Shown here piece by piece: positions 35,164 through 44,091 of a stretch of 64,000 bases of DNA (position 1 is the first letter of the stretch; the number at the start of each line of letters is the position of its first letter). The notes under the pieces were generated by a model. That model ran no database searches. It had not been told where the DNA came from and saw only the letters and a list, made by a program, of their open reading frames with translations. This stretch comes from ATX-6F1 sp943369485 (GTDB lineage: Bacteria > Cyanobacteriota > Cyanobacteriia > PCC-6307 > Cyanobiaceae). Location of the stretch: the NCBI GenBank assembly GCA_943369485.1, contig CALRNH020000009.1, positions 1 through 64,000 of the forward strand, read 5' to 3'. Both the position numbers and the translations under genes were made by a program.

Positions 35164-36836
35164 TCGGTCCGTTGCGGCGCCGGCTGCGGGAACTGGCCCG
35201 CAGCCTTCAGGTGTGGTGGGTGGTGGTGGCGATGGTGGTGGGCCTCTGGTGGGATGGGGTCACCTGGAGTTACCCCGGTGGTGTCACCGAGGAAGGCCGC
35301 GCCCAGCGCCAACGAAAGCGGGCCCGCTGGCTGACCGCCCGTCTGCTGGAGCTGGGGGCGGCCTTCATCAAGCTCGGTCAGCTGCTCTCCGCTCGCCCGG
35401 ACGTGCTGCCCGCCGGCTACGTGGAGGAGCTGGCCCATCTGCAGGACAAGGTGCCGGCCTTCCCCTTCGCCGTGGCCCAGGGCCTGCTGGAGCAGGAGTT
35501 AGGGGAACGTTGCGCTGAGATCATCGATCTGGAGGCCGAGCCCCTGGGCGCCGCCAGCCTGGCCCAGGTGCACCGGGCCAGCCTGCGCAGCGGCCGGCAG
35601 GTGGTGCTCAAGATCCAGCGCCCTGGCCTCGAACGCCTCTTCCGCCTCGATCTCGACATCCTTCAGCAGGTGGCCGCCCTGTTCCAGCGCCATCCCCGTT
35701 GGGGGGAAGGCCGCGACTGGGTGGGCATCGCCCAGGAATGCCGCCGGGTGCTGATCCGTGAGCTCGACTTCCGCACCGAGGCCGAGCATGCGGCCCGCTT
35801 CCGGCAACAGTTTCTCGATGACCCGCTCATCCGCGTGCCTGCAGTGGTCTGGGAGCTCAGCACCCGCCGGGTGCTGTGCCTCGACTATCTGCCCGGCATC
35901 AAGATCACCGACCGTGCGGCCCTGATCGAGGCCGGCATCGATCCCGCCGCGGTGGCCGAGCGCGGGGCGGCCAGCTACCTGCAGCAACTGGTGCGCTACG
36001 GGTTCTTCCACGCCGACCCCCATCCGGGCAACCTGGCGGTGGCGGCCGATGGCGGCCTCATCTACTACGACTTCGGGATGATGGGCCAGATCTCCCAGCG
36101 GCTGCGCGGCCGCCTGGGGCGCATGGTGCGGGTCGCCGCTGCCCGCGATGCCGCCGGCCTTGTGGAGGAGCTTCAGGCGGCCGGTGTGATCGCCCGTGGC
36201 ATCGATCCAGGTCCCGTGCGCCGGCTGGTGCGGGTGATGCTCAACGACGCCCTGACGCCGCCCTTCAGCAGCAATGTGATCGAGAAACTCTCCGGTGACC
36301 TCTACGACCTGGTCTATGGCCAGCCGTTCCGCTTGCCGGTGGAGCTGATCTTCGTGATGCGGGCCCTCTCCACCTTCGAGGGGGTGGGCCGCAGCCTCGA
36401 TCCCGCCTTTAGCCTGGTGGCGATTGCCCGCCCCTACCTGCTGCCTCTGATGTCCGCCAGCGGTAACGGTCCCAACGACTTCATCAACGAACTCGGCCGC
36501 CAGGCGGCCGAGGTGGGCACCCGGGCCCTGGGTATCCCGCGGCGCCTGGAAGAAAGCCTGGTCCGGATCGAGCAGGGCGATCTGCAGGTTCAGATCCGCG
36601 CCGGAGAAACCGACCGTCTGCTGCGGCGGTTGGCGGTCAGTCAGCAACTGGCGGGTCAGTCCGTGTTGCTGGGGGCCCTGGTGGTGGCCGCGTCCCTGCT
36701 GGGCAGCAGCGGTCGGCCGCTGCTCTCGGCGCTTCCCCTGCTGGCGGGTGTGCCCGTGGGGGTTGGCTGGATCCGGCTGCAGGCGAAGTTGCGGCGGGAC
36801 AGCCGCCTCGAGCAACTCCCCGGCACCCGAAGCTGA
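35160..36836 (+). CDS. ABC1/AarF/UbiB-family protein kinase-like protein
   Basis: A 558-residue protein with a TTG start coupled to the preceding stop. The family's KxGQ motif is in AAFIKLGQLLSARPDVLP (Lys71). Then come the nucleotide-binding VVLKIQRPGL, the catalytic-loop GFFHADPHPGN and the metal-binding YYDFGMMG (Asp304), followed by C-terminal hydrophobic helices. These atypical kinases act in isoprenoid-quinone or tocopherol metabolism and thylakoid lipid homeostasis; the exact substrate is unknown. It ends 6 bases from the enolase gene, tail to tail. Confidence 0.9.
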   Translation: MIGPLRRRLRELARSLQVWWVVVAMVVGLWWDGVTWSYPGGVTEEGRAQRQRKRARWLTARLLELGAAFIKLGQLLSARPDVLPAGYVEELAHLQDKVPAFPFAVAQGLLEQELGERCAEIIDLEAEPLGAASLAQVHRASLRSGRQVVLKIQRPGLERLFRLDLDILQQVAALFQRHPRWGEGRDWVGIAQECRRVLIRELDFRTEAEHAARFRQQFLDDPLIRVPAVVWELSTRRVLCLDYLPGIKITDRAALIEAGIDPAAVAERGAASYLQQLVRYGFFHADPHPGNLAVAADGGLIYYDFGMMGQISQRLRGRLGRMVRVAAARDAAGLVEELQAAGVIARGIDPGPVRRLVRVMLNDALTPPFSSNVIEKLSGDLYDLVYGQPFRLPVELIFVMRALSTFEGVGRSLDPAFSLVAIARPYLLPLMSASGNGPNDFINELGRQAAEVGTRALGIPRRLEESLVRIEQGDLQVQIRAGETDRLLRRLAVSQQLAGQSVLLGALVVAASLLGSSGRPLLSALPLLAGVPVGVGWIRLQAKLRRDSRLEQLPGTRS

Positions 36837-36842
36837 GCTGGA

Positions 36843-38141
36843 TCAGGCCTTGCCCCTGGGGCCCCGGTCCTCGACGCCGGCGTAGAGGGCCTGGCTCCCC
36901 AGCTCATCCTCGATGCGCAACAGGCGGTTGTATTTGGCGACCCGCTCGCTGCGGCTGAGGGAGCCGGTCTTGATCTGGCCGGCCCGGGTCGCCACGGCCA
37001 GGTCGGCGATGGTGGTGTCCTCGGTTTCGCCGCTGCGGTGGCTGATCACGCTGGTGTAGCCAGCCCGGCCGGCCAGGTCGATGGCCTGGAGGGTTTCGGT
37101 GAGCGAGCCGATCTGGTTGACCTTGATCAGGATCGAATTGGCGATCCCCTGCTCGATGCCCCGCTGCAGGCGGCTGGTGTTGGTCACGAACAGGTCATCG
37201 CCCACCAGCTGCACGCGGCTGCCCAGCCGCTGGGTGAGCAGGGCCCAGCCCTCCCAGTCGTCCTCGGCCAGGCCGTCCTCGATCGAGACGATCGGGTAGC
37301 GGCTGACCATCGCCTCCAGCTGATCCACCAGCTCGGCGCTCGTGTAGCTGCCGCCGCCGAAGGCGTAGCGGCCGTCCTTGAAGAACTCGGTGCTGGCCAC
37401 ATCCAGGGCCAGGGAGATCTGATCCCCGGGTCGGTAGCCCGCCTTCTCGATCGCCGCCACCAGCAGATCACCGCCGGCATCGTTGCTGGCCAGATCGGGG
37501 GCGAAACCGCCCTCATCGCCCACGGCGGTGGAGAGCCCCTGTTCGGCCAGCAGCCCCTTGAGCGTGTGGAACACCTCAGCGCCCATGCGCAACGCCTCGC
37601 GGAAGCTGGAGGCGCCATGGGGCACCACCATGAATTCCTGGAAATCCAGGTTGTTCGCGGCGTGGGCGCCTCCGTTGATCACGTTCATCAGCGGTACCGG
37701 CAACAGGGTGGCCATCGGCCCCCCCAGGTAGCGGTAAAGGGGCAGGCCGACCCCCTCGGCCGCCGCCCGGGCGACCGCCAGGCTGACCGCGAGGATCGCG
37801 TTGGCCCCGAGGGAGGATTTGTTGTCGCTGCCGTCCAGTTCGATCAGGGCGGCATCCACGGTGCCCTGATCGGTGGCGCTGAGGCCGCAGAGGGCCGGCG
37901 CGATCTTCTCTTCGATGTTGGTCACCGCATTGGTGACTCCCTTGCCGAAGTAGCGGCTGGGATCGCCGTCGCGGAGTTCGTGGGCCTCGTGGGCGCCGGT
38001 GCTGGCGCCGCTGGGCACGATCGCCATCCCGCGGGCGCCGCCTTCAAGCAGCACCTCCGCTTCCACCGTGGGGGTGCCACGGGAATCCAGCACCTCGCGG
38101 GCCACCACGCTGTCGATGACGAGATCGAGGGAATCGAACAC
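36843..38141 (-). CDS. eno: Enolase
   Basis: A 432-residue protein of normal length. It interconverts 2-phosphoglycerate and phosphoenolpyruvate. Motifs are intact: AREVLDSRGTPTVEAEV, VPSGASTGAHEAHELRD, GDEGGFAPDL, SIEDGLAEDDW, QLVGDDLFVTN, ILIKVNQIGSLTE and VISHRSGETEDTTIADLAVA. Its promoter should lie in the 114-base gap before glyoxalase I, which is transcribed away from it. Confidence 0.98.
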   Translation of the reverse strand: MFDSLDLVIDSVVAREVLDSRGTPTVEAEVLLEGGARGMAIVPSGASTGAHEAHELRDGDPSRYFGKGVTNAVTNIEEKIAPALCGLSATDQGTVDAALIELDGSDNKSSLGANAILAVSLAVARAAAEGVGLPLYRYLGGPMATLLPVPLMNVINGGAHAANNLDFQEFMVVPHGASSFREALRMGAEVFHTLKGLLAEQGLSTAVGDEGGFAPDLASNDAGGDLLVAAIEKAGYRPGDQISLALDVASTEFFKDGRYAFGGGSYTSAELVDQLEAMVSRYPIVSIEDGLAEDDWEGWALLTQRLGSRVQLVGDDLFVTNTSRLQRGIEQGIANSILIKVNQIGSLTETLQAIDLAGRAGYTSVISHRSGETEDTTIADLAVATRAGQIKTGSLSRSERVAKYNRLLRIEDELGSQALYAGVEDRGPRGKA

Positions 38142-38255
38142 GAAAGGCTGTCGTTGATGTTGGGGATCTTATGGGCCTCCCCCGCCCGCCCATTTGTGCC
38201 GGTTGGCACGGATCTCGGGCCACTGGTCAGAATGGCTATGCCCCACCCCCTCGTC

Positions 38256-38657
38256 ATGCGACTGCTTCACACCATGCTGCGGGTGGGGGATCTGGAGCGC
38301 TCGCTCGCCTTCTACACCGACGTTCTCGGCATGCGGCTGCTGCGCCGCAAGGATTACCCGTCGGGCCGTTTCACCCTGGCCTTCGTGGGTTACGGCGACG
38401 AGCGTGACACCGCCGTGCTGGAGCTGACCCACAACTGGGAGACCGCCAGCTACGAGATCGGCAGCGGCTATGGCCACATCGCCCTCGGGGTGGAGGACAT
38501 CCAGGCGCTCTGCGATCAGATTCGCGAAAAGGGCGGCCGGGTGACCCGCGAGCCTGGGCCGATGAAGCACGGCAGCACCGTGATCGCCTTCGTGGAGGAT
38601 CCCGATGGCTACAAGGTGGAATTGATTCAAACCTCCTCCCGGCACGATGCGGACTGA
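38256..38657 (+). CDS. gloA: Lactoylglutathione lyase (glyoxalase I)
   Basis: About 133 residues; ATG 38256 matches the family start MRLLHTMLRVGDLERSLAFY, with ATGs at 38232 and 38238 as alternatives. It isomerises the methylglyoxal-glutathione hemithioacetal. Metal ligands fit the family: His5 in LLHTML, Glu in AVLELTHNW, His in GHIALGV and Glu in GYKVELIQ. It is divergent from eno and overlaps the ClpB2 start by 11 bases. Confidence 0.93.
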   Translation: MRLLHTMLRVGDLERSLAFYTDVLGMRLLRRKDYPSGRFTLAFVGYGDERDTAVLELTHNWETASYEIGSGYGHIALGVEDIQALCDQIREKGGRVTREPGPMKHGSTVIAFVEDPDGYKVELIQTSSRHDAD

Positions 38658-41490
38658 CCCTTCCCCCCCGGGCAGCCTCACCGCCGAGCCGGACCGTTTC
38701 AGCGACGCCGCCTGGGATCTGCTGCTGGCCAGCCAGGACCAGGCCCGGCGCTGGCGCCATGGCCAGCTGGATGTGGAGCATCTGCTGCAGGTGCTGCTCA
38801 GCGATGCCCGCTTCGCCGTTTGGGTGGATCCGCTGCCGATCAACGTCGACCGGGTGCTCGATCGTCTTGAGGCCTTCTGCGCCGATCAGCCCGCGGGCGG
38901 TGGCGGTGAGCTGTTCATCGGCGAGGACCTCGAGGAGCTGCTGGAGGCCGCCGACCGCCGGCGGAGCGGCTGGGGCTCCCGCCTGATCGATGGGCCCCAC
39001 CTGCTCCTGGCCCTGCTGGAAGAACCTCGAATCGGGGCCGAGGTGCTGGCGGCCGAAGGGCTCAGCGAAGAGCGGCTGCTCCGGCAGCTGCGTCCCGGGG
39101 CGCCCCTGCGCTCCAGCCCATCGCCGAAGGCACCACCTGTGGCCTCCAGAGCCCCAGCAGGCAACGGCACAGAAACGAACGGAGTGCCTCCCCGCCCCCC
39201 GGCCGCGATGCTGCGCAGCGACGACGACTGGATCGACACGACCCCGCCTCGCTTCCCGCCTGCGGCCCCGCAGACGGCTCCGGTTTCGCCCGCCCCGCTC
39301 AAGGCCGCGCCGGCGGTGGCGGTTTCCCCGGAGAGCGGGCTCACCCTGGAGCGGGAACCCTCTCCCCTGGAGCAATTCGGGCGCGACCTCACCGCCGCCG
39401 CCCGCGCCGGTCAGCTCGATCCGGTGATCGGCCGCGACGCCGAGATCCGCCGCCTGATCCAGGTGCTCTCGCGTCGGGGCAAGAACAATCCCGTGCTGAT
39501 CGGCGAGCCCGGCGTCGGCAAGACCGCCATCGCCGAGCTGCTGGCCCAGAGAATCGTGGCCGGTGAGGTGCCCGATTCGCTCAAGGGCCTGCGCCTGATC
39601 GGCCTCGATCTTGGGGCTCTGATCGCCGGCGCCAAGTTCAGGGGGCAGTTCGAGGAGCGACTGCGCAGCGTTCTGGCGGAGGTGAGCGACCCCGATGCCG
39701 GGGTGGTGCTGTTCATCGATGAGCTGCACACGGTGGTCAGCAGCGACCGCTCCAACGCCGACGCCGGCAGCTTGCTCAAGCCGATGCTGGCCCGGGGAGA
39801 GCTGCGCTGCATCGGCGCCACCACCCCCGCCGATTACCGGCGCACGGTGGAGAAGGATCCCGCCCTCGACCGCCGCTTCCAGCAGGTGGTGGTCAGTGAA
39901 CCCAGCCTGGAGGTGAGCATCGACATCCTGCGGGGGCTCAAGGAGCGCTACGAGCTCCACCACGGCGTGACGATCAGCGATGGGGCTGTGGTGGCCGCCA
40001 CCCGCCTGGCGGCGCGCTACATCGCCGACCGCTGCCTGCCGGACAAGGCCATCGACCTGATCGATGAGGCCTCGGCCCAGCTCAAGATGGAGGTCACCTC
40101 CAAGCCCCAGCTGGTGGAGGACGCCGAACTGACCCTGCGGCGGGTTGAGCTGGCCCTGCTGGCGGCGGAATCCGCCCCGATGGCCGAACGGCTGCAGCTT
40201 CAGGACCAGCGCCGGGACGCCCAGGAGCGGCTGGGGGTGCTGCAGCAGCGCTGGCAGGGGGAGCGGGAGCAGCTGGCGGAGCTGCGGGAGCTCCAGCACC
40301 AGGACGAAGACCTGCGCCACGCCATCGCCGAGGCCGAGCGCGATGGGGATCTTGAGGAGGCGGCCCGGTTGCAGTACGACCAGCTCCATGGGCTGCAGCA
40401 GCGCCGTCTCGCCCTGGAGCAGGCGATGCTCGAAGACCAGCGCTCCGGTCAGTCGCTGCTGCGGGAGCAGGTGGAGGAGGGGGACATCGCCGATGTGGTG
40501 GCCCGCTGGACCGGCATCCCCGTGCAACGGCTGTTGGCGGGGGAACGTCAGAAACTGCTGGAGCTTGAAAGCCGACTGGGGGAGCGGGTGATCGGCCAGC
40601 CCGAGGCGGTCACCGCCGTGGCTGCCGCCATCCGCCGCGCCAGGGCCGGTATGCAGGACCCTCGCCGACCCGTGGGCTCGTTCCTGTTCCTCGGACCCAC
40701 CGGCGTCGGCAAGACCGAACTGGCCAAGGCCCTGGCGGCGGCCCTGTTCGATGAGACCGACGCCCTGGTGCGGCTCGACATGAGCGAGTACATGGAGCGC
40801 AACGCCGTGGCCCGCCTTCTGGGAGCGCCACCGGGCTACGTGGGTTACGAAGAGGGGGGGCAGCTCACCGAGGCGGTGCGTCAGCGTCCCTATGCGGTGC
40901 TGCTCCTCGATGAGGTGGAAAAGGCCCACCCGGAAGTGTTCAACGTGCTGCTGCAGGTGCTCGACGACGGCCGCCTCACAGATTCCCAGGGCCGCACGGT
41001 CGATTTCCGCCACACGGTGGTGGTGATGACCAGCAACCTGGCCAGCCGGGCGATTCTCGAATTCGGCCGCAGCGGCGACGGGGCCGCCCTCGATGCCGCC
41101 GTGGAGCGGGCCCTGGCCGACCAGTTCCGGCCCGAGTTCCTCAACCGCATCGATGAGGTGATCCGATTCCGCCCCCTGCGGCCCGAAGATCTGCAGCGGA
41201 TCGTGCGCCTGCAGTTGGCGGAGCTGGTGCAGCTGCTGGCGGACCAGGGGCTGGAGTTGGAGCTGGACGAATCCCTGGTGGTCCGCTTGGCCGAACAGGG
41301 CTACGAGCCCGAGTACGGGGCCCGGCCCCTGCGGCGCTTGCTGCGTCGTCAGATCGAGAATCCACTGGCCACGGCCTTGCTGGCCGAGACGTTCAGCGGC
41401 GCCAGGGGGGTTCGGGTGCAGGTGCCCGATGACCCGGCGGAGCCGCTGCGGTTCACCCCCCTTGGGCCAGCCCGTGGGGACGTCCGGTAG
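38647..41490 (+). CDS. clpB2: ClpB-type AAA+ disaggregase (divergent, ClpB2)
   Basis: A 947-residue, two-ATPase Hsp100 protein. The N-domain (~15-150) is divergent and is followed by a Pro/Ala-rich linker (~155-235), longer than in typical ClpB. Ring 1 has Walker A GEPGVGKT (286-293) and Walker B VLFIDELHT. A coiled-coil middle domain (~485-610) is present, which distinguishes ClpB from ClpA/ClpC. Ring 2 has GPTGVGKT (683-690), LLLDEVEKAH and a C-terminal EYGARPLRRLL sensor-2. It rescues aggregated proteins, probably with DnaK. No ClpP-binding loop is evident. Its place before secE-nusG fits the second ClpB of cyanobacteria. Confidence 0.9.
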   Translation: MRTDPSPPGSLTAEPDRFSDAAWDLLLASQDQARRWRHGQLDVEHLLQVLLSDARFAVWVDPLPINVDRVLDRLEAFCADQPAGGGGELFIGEDLEELLEAADRRRSGWGSRLIDGPHLLLALLEEPRIGAEVLAAEGLSEERLLRQLRPGAPLRSSPSPKAPPVASRAPAGNGTETNGVPPRPPAAMLRSDDDWIDTTPPRFPPAAPQTAPVSPAPLKAAPAVAVSPESGLTLEREPSPLEQFGRDLTAAARAGQLDPVIGRDAEIRRLIQVLSRRGKNNPVLIGEPGVGKTAIAELLAQRIVAGEVPDSLKGLRLIGLDLGALIAGAKFRGQFEERLRSVLAEVSDPDAGVVLFIDELHTVVSSDRSNADAGSLLKPMLARGELRCIGATTPADYRRTVEKDPALDRRFQQVVVSEPSLEVSIDILRGLKERYELHHGVTISDGAVVAATRLAARYIADRCLPDKAIDLIDEASAQLKMEVTSKPQLVEDAELTLRRVELALLAAESAPMAERLQLQDQRRDAQERLGVLQQRWQGEREQLAELRELQHQDEDLRHAIAEAERDGDLEEAARLQYDQLHGLQQRRLALEQAMLEDQRSGQSLLREQVEEGDIADVVARWTGIPVQRLLAGERQKLLELESRLGERVIGQPEAVTAVAAAIRRARAGMQDPRRPVGSFLFLGPTGVGKTELAKALAAALFDETDALVRLDMSEYMERNAVARLLGAPPGYVGYEEGGQLTEAVRQRPYAVLLLDEVEKAHPEVFNVLLQVLDDGRLTDSQGRTVDFRHTVVVMTSNLASRAILEFGRSGDGAALDAAVERALADQFRPEFLNRIDEVIRFRPLRPEDLQRIVRLQLAELVQLLADQGLELELDESLVVRLAEQGYEPEYGARPLRRLLRRQIENPLATALLAETFSGARGVRVQVPDDPAEPLRFTPLGPARGDVR

Positions 41491-41493
41491 GGT
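41488..41493 (+). promoter_or_regulatory. Possible -10 element for secE-nusG-ribosomal operon
   Basis: TAGGGT in the context ccggTAGGGTgttcg overlaps the ClpB2 stop and lies 44 bases before the secE start. The same TAGGGT box appears before the L10 leader and before the first Fe-S/CNB gene. No clear -35 box. Confidence 0.35.
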
Positions 41494-41537
41494 GTTCGTT
41501 TGCCGGTACGACTGATCGCACCGTTGCGCCAGCACCT

Positions 41538-41774
41538 GTGACCCTCCAAACGCCCGAAGACACGGCCAAAACCCCCGCCGCCCCGGCGGCCCAGGCCGAT
41601 TCCGGTGGCTTCGTCGCCGCCACGGTGGATGAGTTGCGCAAGGTGGTCTGGCCCAGTCGCCAGCAGCTGTTCAGCGAGTCGGTGGCCGTGATCTTGATGG
41701 TCAGCCTCTCGGCGGCCACGATTGCCGCCGTCGATCGCTTCTTCGGTTGGGCGTCCTCCCAGATCTTTCGCTGA
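41538..41774 (+). CDS. secE: Preprotein translocase subunit SecE
   Basis: A 78-residue protein with a GTG start. It is the single-pass SecE type: Ala/Pro-rich N-terminus, amphipathic ATVDELRKVVWPSRQQLF (the conserved VVWPSR motif), then one transmembrane helix (SVAVILMVSLSAATIAAVD). It stabilises SecY in the SecYEG channel of plasma and thylakoid membranes. It directly precedes nusG, the standard bacterial order. Confidence 0.94.
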   Translation: MTLQTPEDTAKTPAAPAAQADSGGFVAATVDELRKVVWPSRQQLFSESVAVILMVSLSAATIAAVDRFFGWASSQIFR

Positions 41775-41824
41775 ACCACCCGACCGCTGGTCCCTTCCCG
41801 CTGCGCCTCCCCGTTCTGAACTCC

Positions 41825-42520
41825 GTGTCCGAAGCCCAACTTGCCACCTCTGATCTCTCCGCCGGCGACGAGCCCCTTGAAGCGGCCGCCACGCCGGCTC
41901 AGGTCATTGACCTGAGCGAAGCGCCTGCTGGAGAGGCGGGCGCCGAGGGCAAGAAGACCGTGGCCCGCTGGTACGCCGTCCAGGTGGCCTCCAGCTGCGA
42001 GAAGAAGGTCAAGGCCACCCTGGAGCAGCGGGCCGTCACCCTCGGGGTCGACAGCCGCATCCTGGAGATCGAGATTCCCCAGACCCCGGCGATCAAGATC
42101 AAGAAAGACGGCAACCGCCAGAGCACCGAGGAAAAGGTGTTCCCCGGCTATGTGCTGGTGCGCATGATCCTCGACGAGGACACGATGATGGCGGTGCGCA
42201 GCACCCCCAACGTGATCAACTTCGTGGGGGCCGAGGAGCGGCGCGCCACGGGCCGGGTCCGCGGCCACATCAAGCCCCGCCCCCTGAGCCGCACGGAGGT
42301 GGACCGCATCTTCAAGCGCGCCGCCGAGAAGAAGGCCGTTGTCAAGTTCGACCTGAGCGAGGGCGATCAGATTCTCGTCACCGCCGGTCCGTTCAAGGAC
42401 TTCCAGGGTGAGGTGATCGAAGTCTCCGGCGAGCGCAGCAAGCTCAAGGCCCTGCTCTCGATCTTCGGCCGGGAAACCCCGGTCGAGCTGGAATTCGCCC
42501 AGATCAGCAAACAAAGCTGA
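41825..42520 (+). CDS. nusG: Transcription termination/antitermination factor NusG
   Basis: About 231 residues from GTG 41825, 50 bases after secE; an earlier TTG at 41747 would overlap secE and is less likely. An acidic N-terminal extension of ~45 residues precedes the NGN domain (ARWYAVQVASSCEKKVKATL, then VFPGYVLVRM). The KOW domain is at the end (GDQILVTAGPFKDFQGEV). NusG binds RNA polymerase and Rho or ribosomal S10. The N-terminal extension is common in cyanobacteria. Confidence 0.95.
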   Translation: MSEAQLATSDLSAGDEPLEAAATPAQVIDLSEAPAGEAGAEGKKTVARWYAVQVASSCEKKVKATLEQRAVTLGVDSRILEIEIPQTPAIKIKKDGNRQSTEEKVFPGYVLVRMILDEDTMMAVRSTPNVINFVGAEERRATGRVRGHIKPRPLSRTEVDRIFKRAAEKKAVVKFDLSEGDQILVTAGPFKDFQGEVIEVSGERSKLKALLSIFGRETPVELEFAQISKQS

Positions 42521-42528
42521 AACCCAGC

Positions 42529-42553
42529 GGCCGCCTCCCTGCGGAGGGTGGCC
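42529..42553 (+). promoter_or_regulatory. Hairpin in nusG-rplK leader
   Basis: GGCC (42529-42532) and CCTCC (42534-42538) pair with GGAGG (42543-42547) and GGCC (42550-42553) around a CTGC loop. No T-run follows, so it is not a standard terminator. It sits 89 bases before rplK, where an L1 repressor site for rplK-rplA would be expected. The role is inferred from position only. Confidence 0.3.
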
Positions 42554-42641
42554 GTCCATCGCACGCCGTTTCCTTCGGGTCGGCGATCCGCAGACCGTCC
42601 CGACGTCCCCCTACGGAAGTCCCCGTTCCCCAGCCCAGCCG

Positions 42642-43067
42642 ATGGCCAAGAAAGTCGTAGCCGTGATCAAGCTGGCCCTCAATGCCGGCAAAGCCAATCC
42701 CGCACCGCCCGTGGGTCCTGCCCTCGGTCAGCACGGGGTCAACATCATGGCGTTCTGCAAGGAGTACAACGCCCGCACCCAGGACAAGGCCGGCTATGTG
42801 ATTCCGGTGGAGATCTCGGTCTTCGAAGACCGCAGCTTCACCTTCATCACCAAGACCCCGCCTGCCTCCGTCTTGATCTCCAAGGCGGCCGGCATCGAGA
42901 AGGGTGCCGCCACCTCCGCCAAGGGCTCCGTGGGTGCCATCAGCCGCGCCCAGCTCGAGGAGATCGCCCGCACCAAGCTGCCCGATCTCAACACCTCCAG
43001 CCTGGAGTCCGCCCAGCGCATCATCGAAGGCACCGCCCGCAACATGGGCGTCGCCATCCGCGACTGA
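42642..43067 (+). CDS. rplK: Ribosomal protein L11
   Basis: A 141-residue protein, normal length, from ATG 42642 (MAKKVVAVIKLALNAGKANP). It forms the base of the GTPase-associated stalk on 23S rRNA. Typical segments are PPVGPALGQHGVNIMAFCKE, FTFITKTPPASVLISKAAG and RIIEGTARNMGVAI at the end. Confidence 0.98.
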   Translation: MAKKVVAVIKLALNAGKANPAPPVGPALGQHGVNIMAFCKEYNARTQDKAGYVIPVEISVFEDRSFTFITKTPPASVLISKAAGIEKGAATSAKGSVGAISRAQLEEIARTKLPDLNTSSLESAQRIIEGTARNMGVAIRD

Positions 43068-43167
43068 GCCTGATCCGGCGAGCTCCGGCTCGCTTGATCG
43101 CCACCATCTCTTTCATCCACCTACCGGGGGAGACCGTCACACGGTCGTTCGCACCCCATCACCCACC

Positions 43168-43875
43168 ATGCCAAAGATCTCCAAGCGACTGTCCGCGCTC
43201 CAAGCCCAGGTCGAAGACCGCGTCTACACCCCCGAGGAGGCGCTGCAACTGGTCAAGGACACCGCCACCGCCAAGTTCGACGAAACGATCGAAGCCCACG
43301 TGCGTCTGGGCATCGATCCCAAGTACACAGATCAGCAGCTGCGCACCACCGTGGCCCTGCCGAACGGCACGGGCCAGAGCATTCGCATTGCCGTGATCGC
43401 CCGCGGCGAGAAGGTGGCCGAGGCCAAGGCAGCCGGCGCCGATCTCGCCGGTGACGACGAGTTGGTGGATGCCATCGCCGCTGGCCAGATGGATTTCGAC
43501 CTCCTGATCGCCACCCCGGACATGATGCCCAAGGTCGCCAAGCTCGGCCGGGTGCTCGGCCCCCGGGGCCTGATGCCGAACCCCAAGGCCGGCACCGTGG
43601 CCACCGACCTGGCTGGTGCGATCAACGAGTTCAAGGCCGGCAAGCTCGAATTCCGCGCCGACCGCACCGGCATCGTGCACGTGCGCTTCGGCAAGGCCAG
43701 CTTCAGTGTTGAGAAACTGCTGGAGAACCTCAAGGCGTTGCAGGAAACGATTGATCGCCAGAAACCCAGCGGTGCCAAGGGCCGCTACTGGAGGAGCCTT
43801 TACCTCTCGTCCACCATGGGCCCCTCGGTTCCTGTGGATGTTGCCCTCCTGCAGGAGATCAAGCAGGAGAGTTGA
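43168..43875 (+). CDS. rplA: Ribosomal protein L1
   Basis: A 235-residue protein from ATG 43168 (MPKISKRLSALQAQVEDRVY). It binds the mobile L1 stalk of 23S rRNA and usually represses its own operon. Signature: RVLGPRGLMPNPKAGTV. The family ends in GPSVPVDVA, as here. The 100-base gap before it contains a small hairpin, GACCGT/ACGGTC at 43132-43146, without a T-run. Confidence 0.97.
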   Translation: MPKISKRLSALQAQVEDRVYTPEEALQLVKDTATAKFDETIEAHVRLGIDPKYTDQQLRTTVALPNGTGQSIRIAVIARGEKVAEAKAAGADLAGDDELVDAIAAGQMDFDLLIATPDMMPKVAKLGRVLGPRGLMPNPKAGTVATDLAGAINEFKAGKLEFRADRTGIVHVRFGKASFSVEKLLENLKALQETIDRQKPSGAKGRYWRSLYLSSTMGPSVPVDVALLQEIKQES

Positions 43876-43897
43876 TCAGCTGGGGTACGTCAGCCTG

Positions 43898-43903
43898 TAG
43901 GGT
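43898..43903 (+). promoter_or_regulatory. Probable -10 element upstream of L10 leader
   Basis: TGTAGGGTGAAC contains TAGGGT and would place a transcript start near 43910, just before the 5' arm of the L10 leader (43928). A weak TTGATC lies 20 bases upstream. A dedicated promoter for rplJ-rplL is usual in bacteria. Confidence 0.45.
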
Positions 43904-43926
43904 GAACAACTGGCTCATGCCAGTAA

Positions 43927-44062
43927 CGGGCACGCGCCCGACCCAAGACAGCAGGTTTTCCTTAAATCCTGCCGAGGTGCACGCGAAGGTTTTTCCCCCA
44001 TGGGGTGGATCATCACGCGGCCTCGCTTCCCTTCCCTGGGAGGTTTCCAAGGCTGCGTGCCC
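43927..44062 (+). promoter_or_regulatory. Ribosomal protein L10 leader (autoregulatory mRNA structure)
   Basis: The core has the diagnostic form of L10 leaders: CCAAGACAGCAGG (43943-43955) and CCTGCCGAGGTG (43968-43979), in which GCAGG pairs with CCTGC. An outer closing stem is visible, GGGCACGC (43928-43935) with GCGTGCCC (44055-44062), a perfect 8 bp. The L10(L12)n complex binds such leaders to repress rplJ-rplL translation or transcription. It lies directly before rplJ, as in other bacteria. Confidence 0.85.
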
Positions 44063-44091
44063 CGCTTGTTCCCCCGATCCGTTCCACACCT

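Noticed and set aside
38371..41535. 1054-codon open frame antisense to clpB2
   Set aside because: The opposite strand encodes an intact ClpB with all ATPase motifs; the antisense product has no recognisable features.
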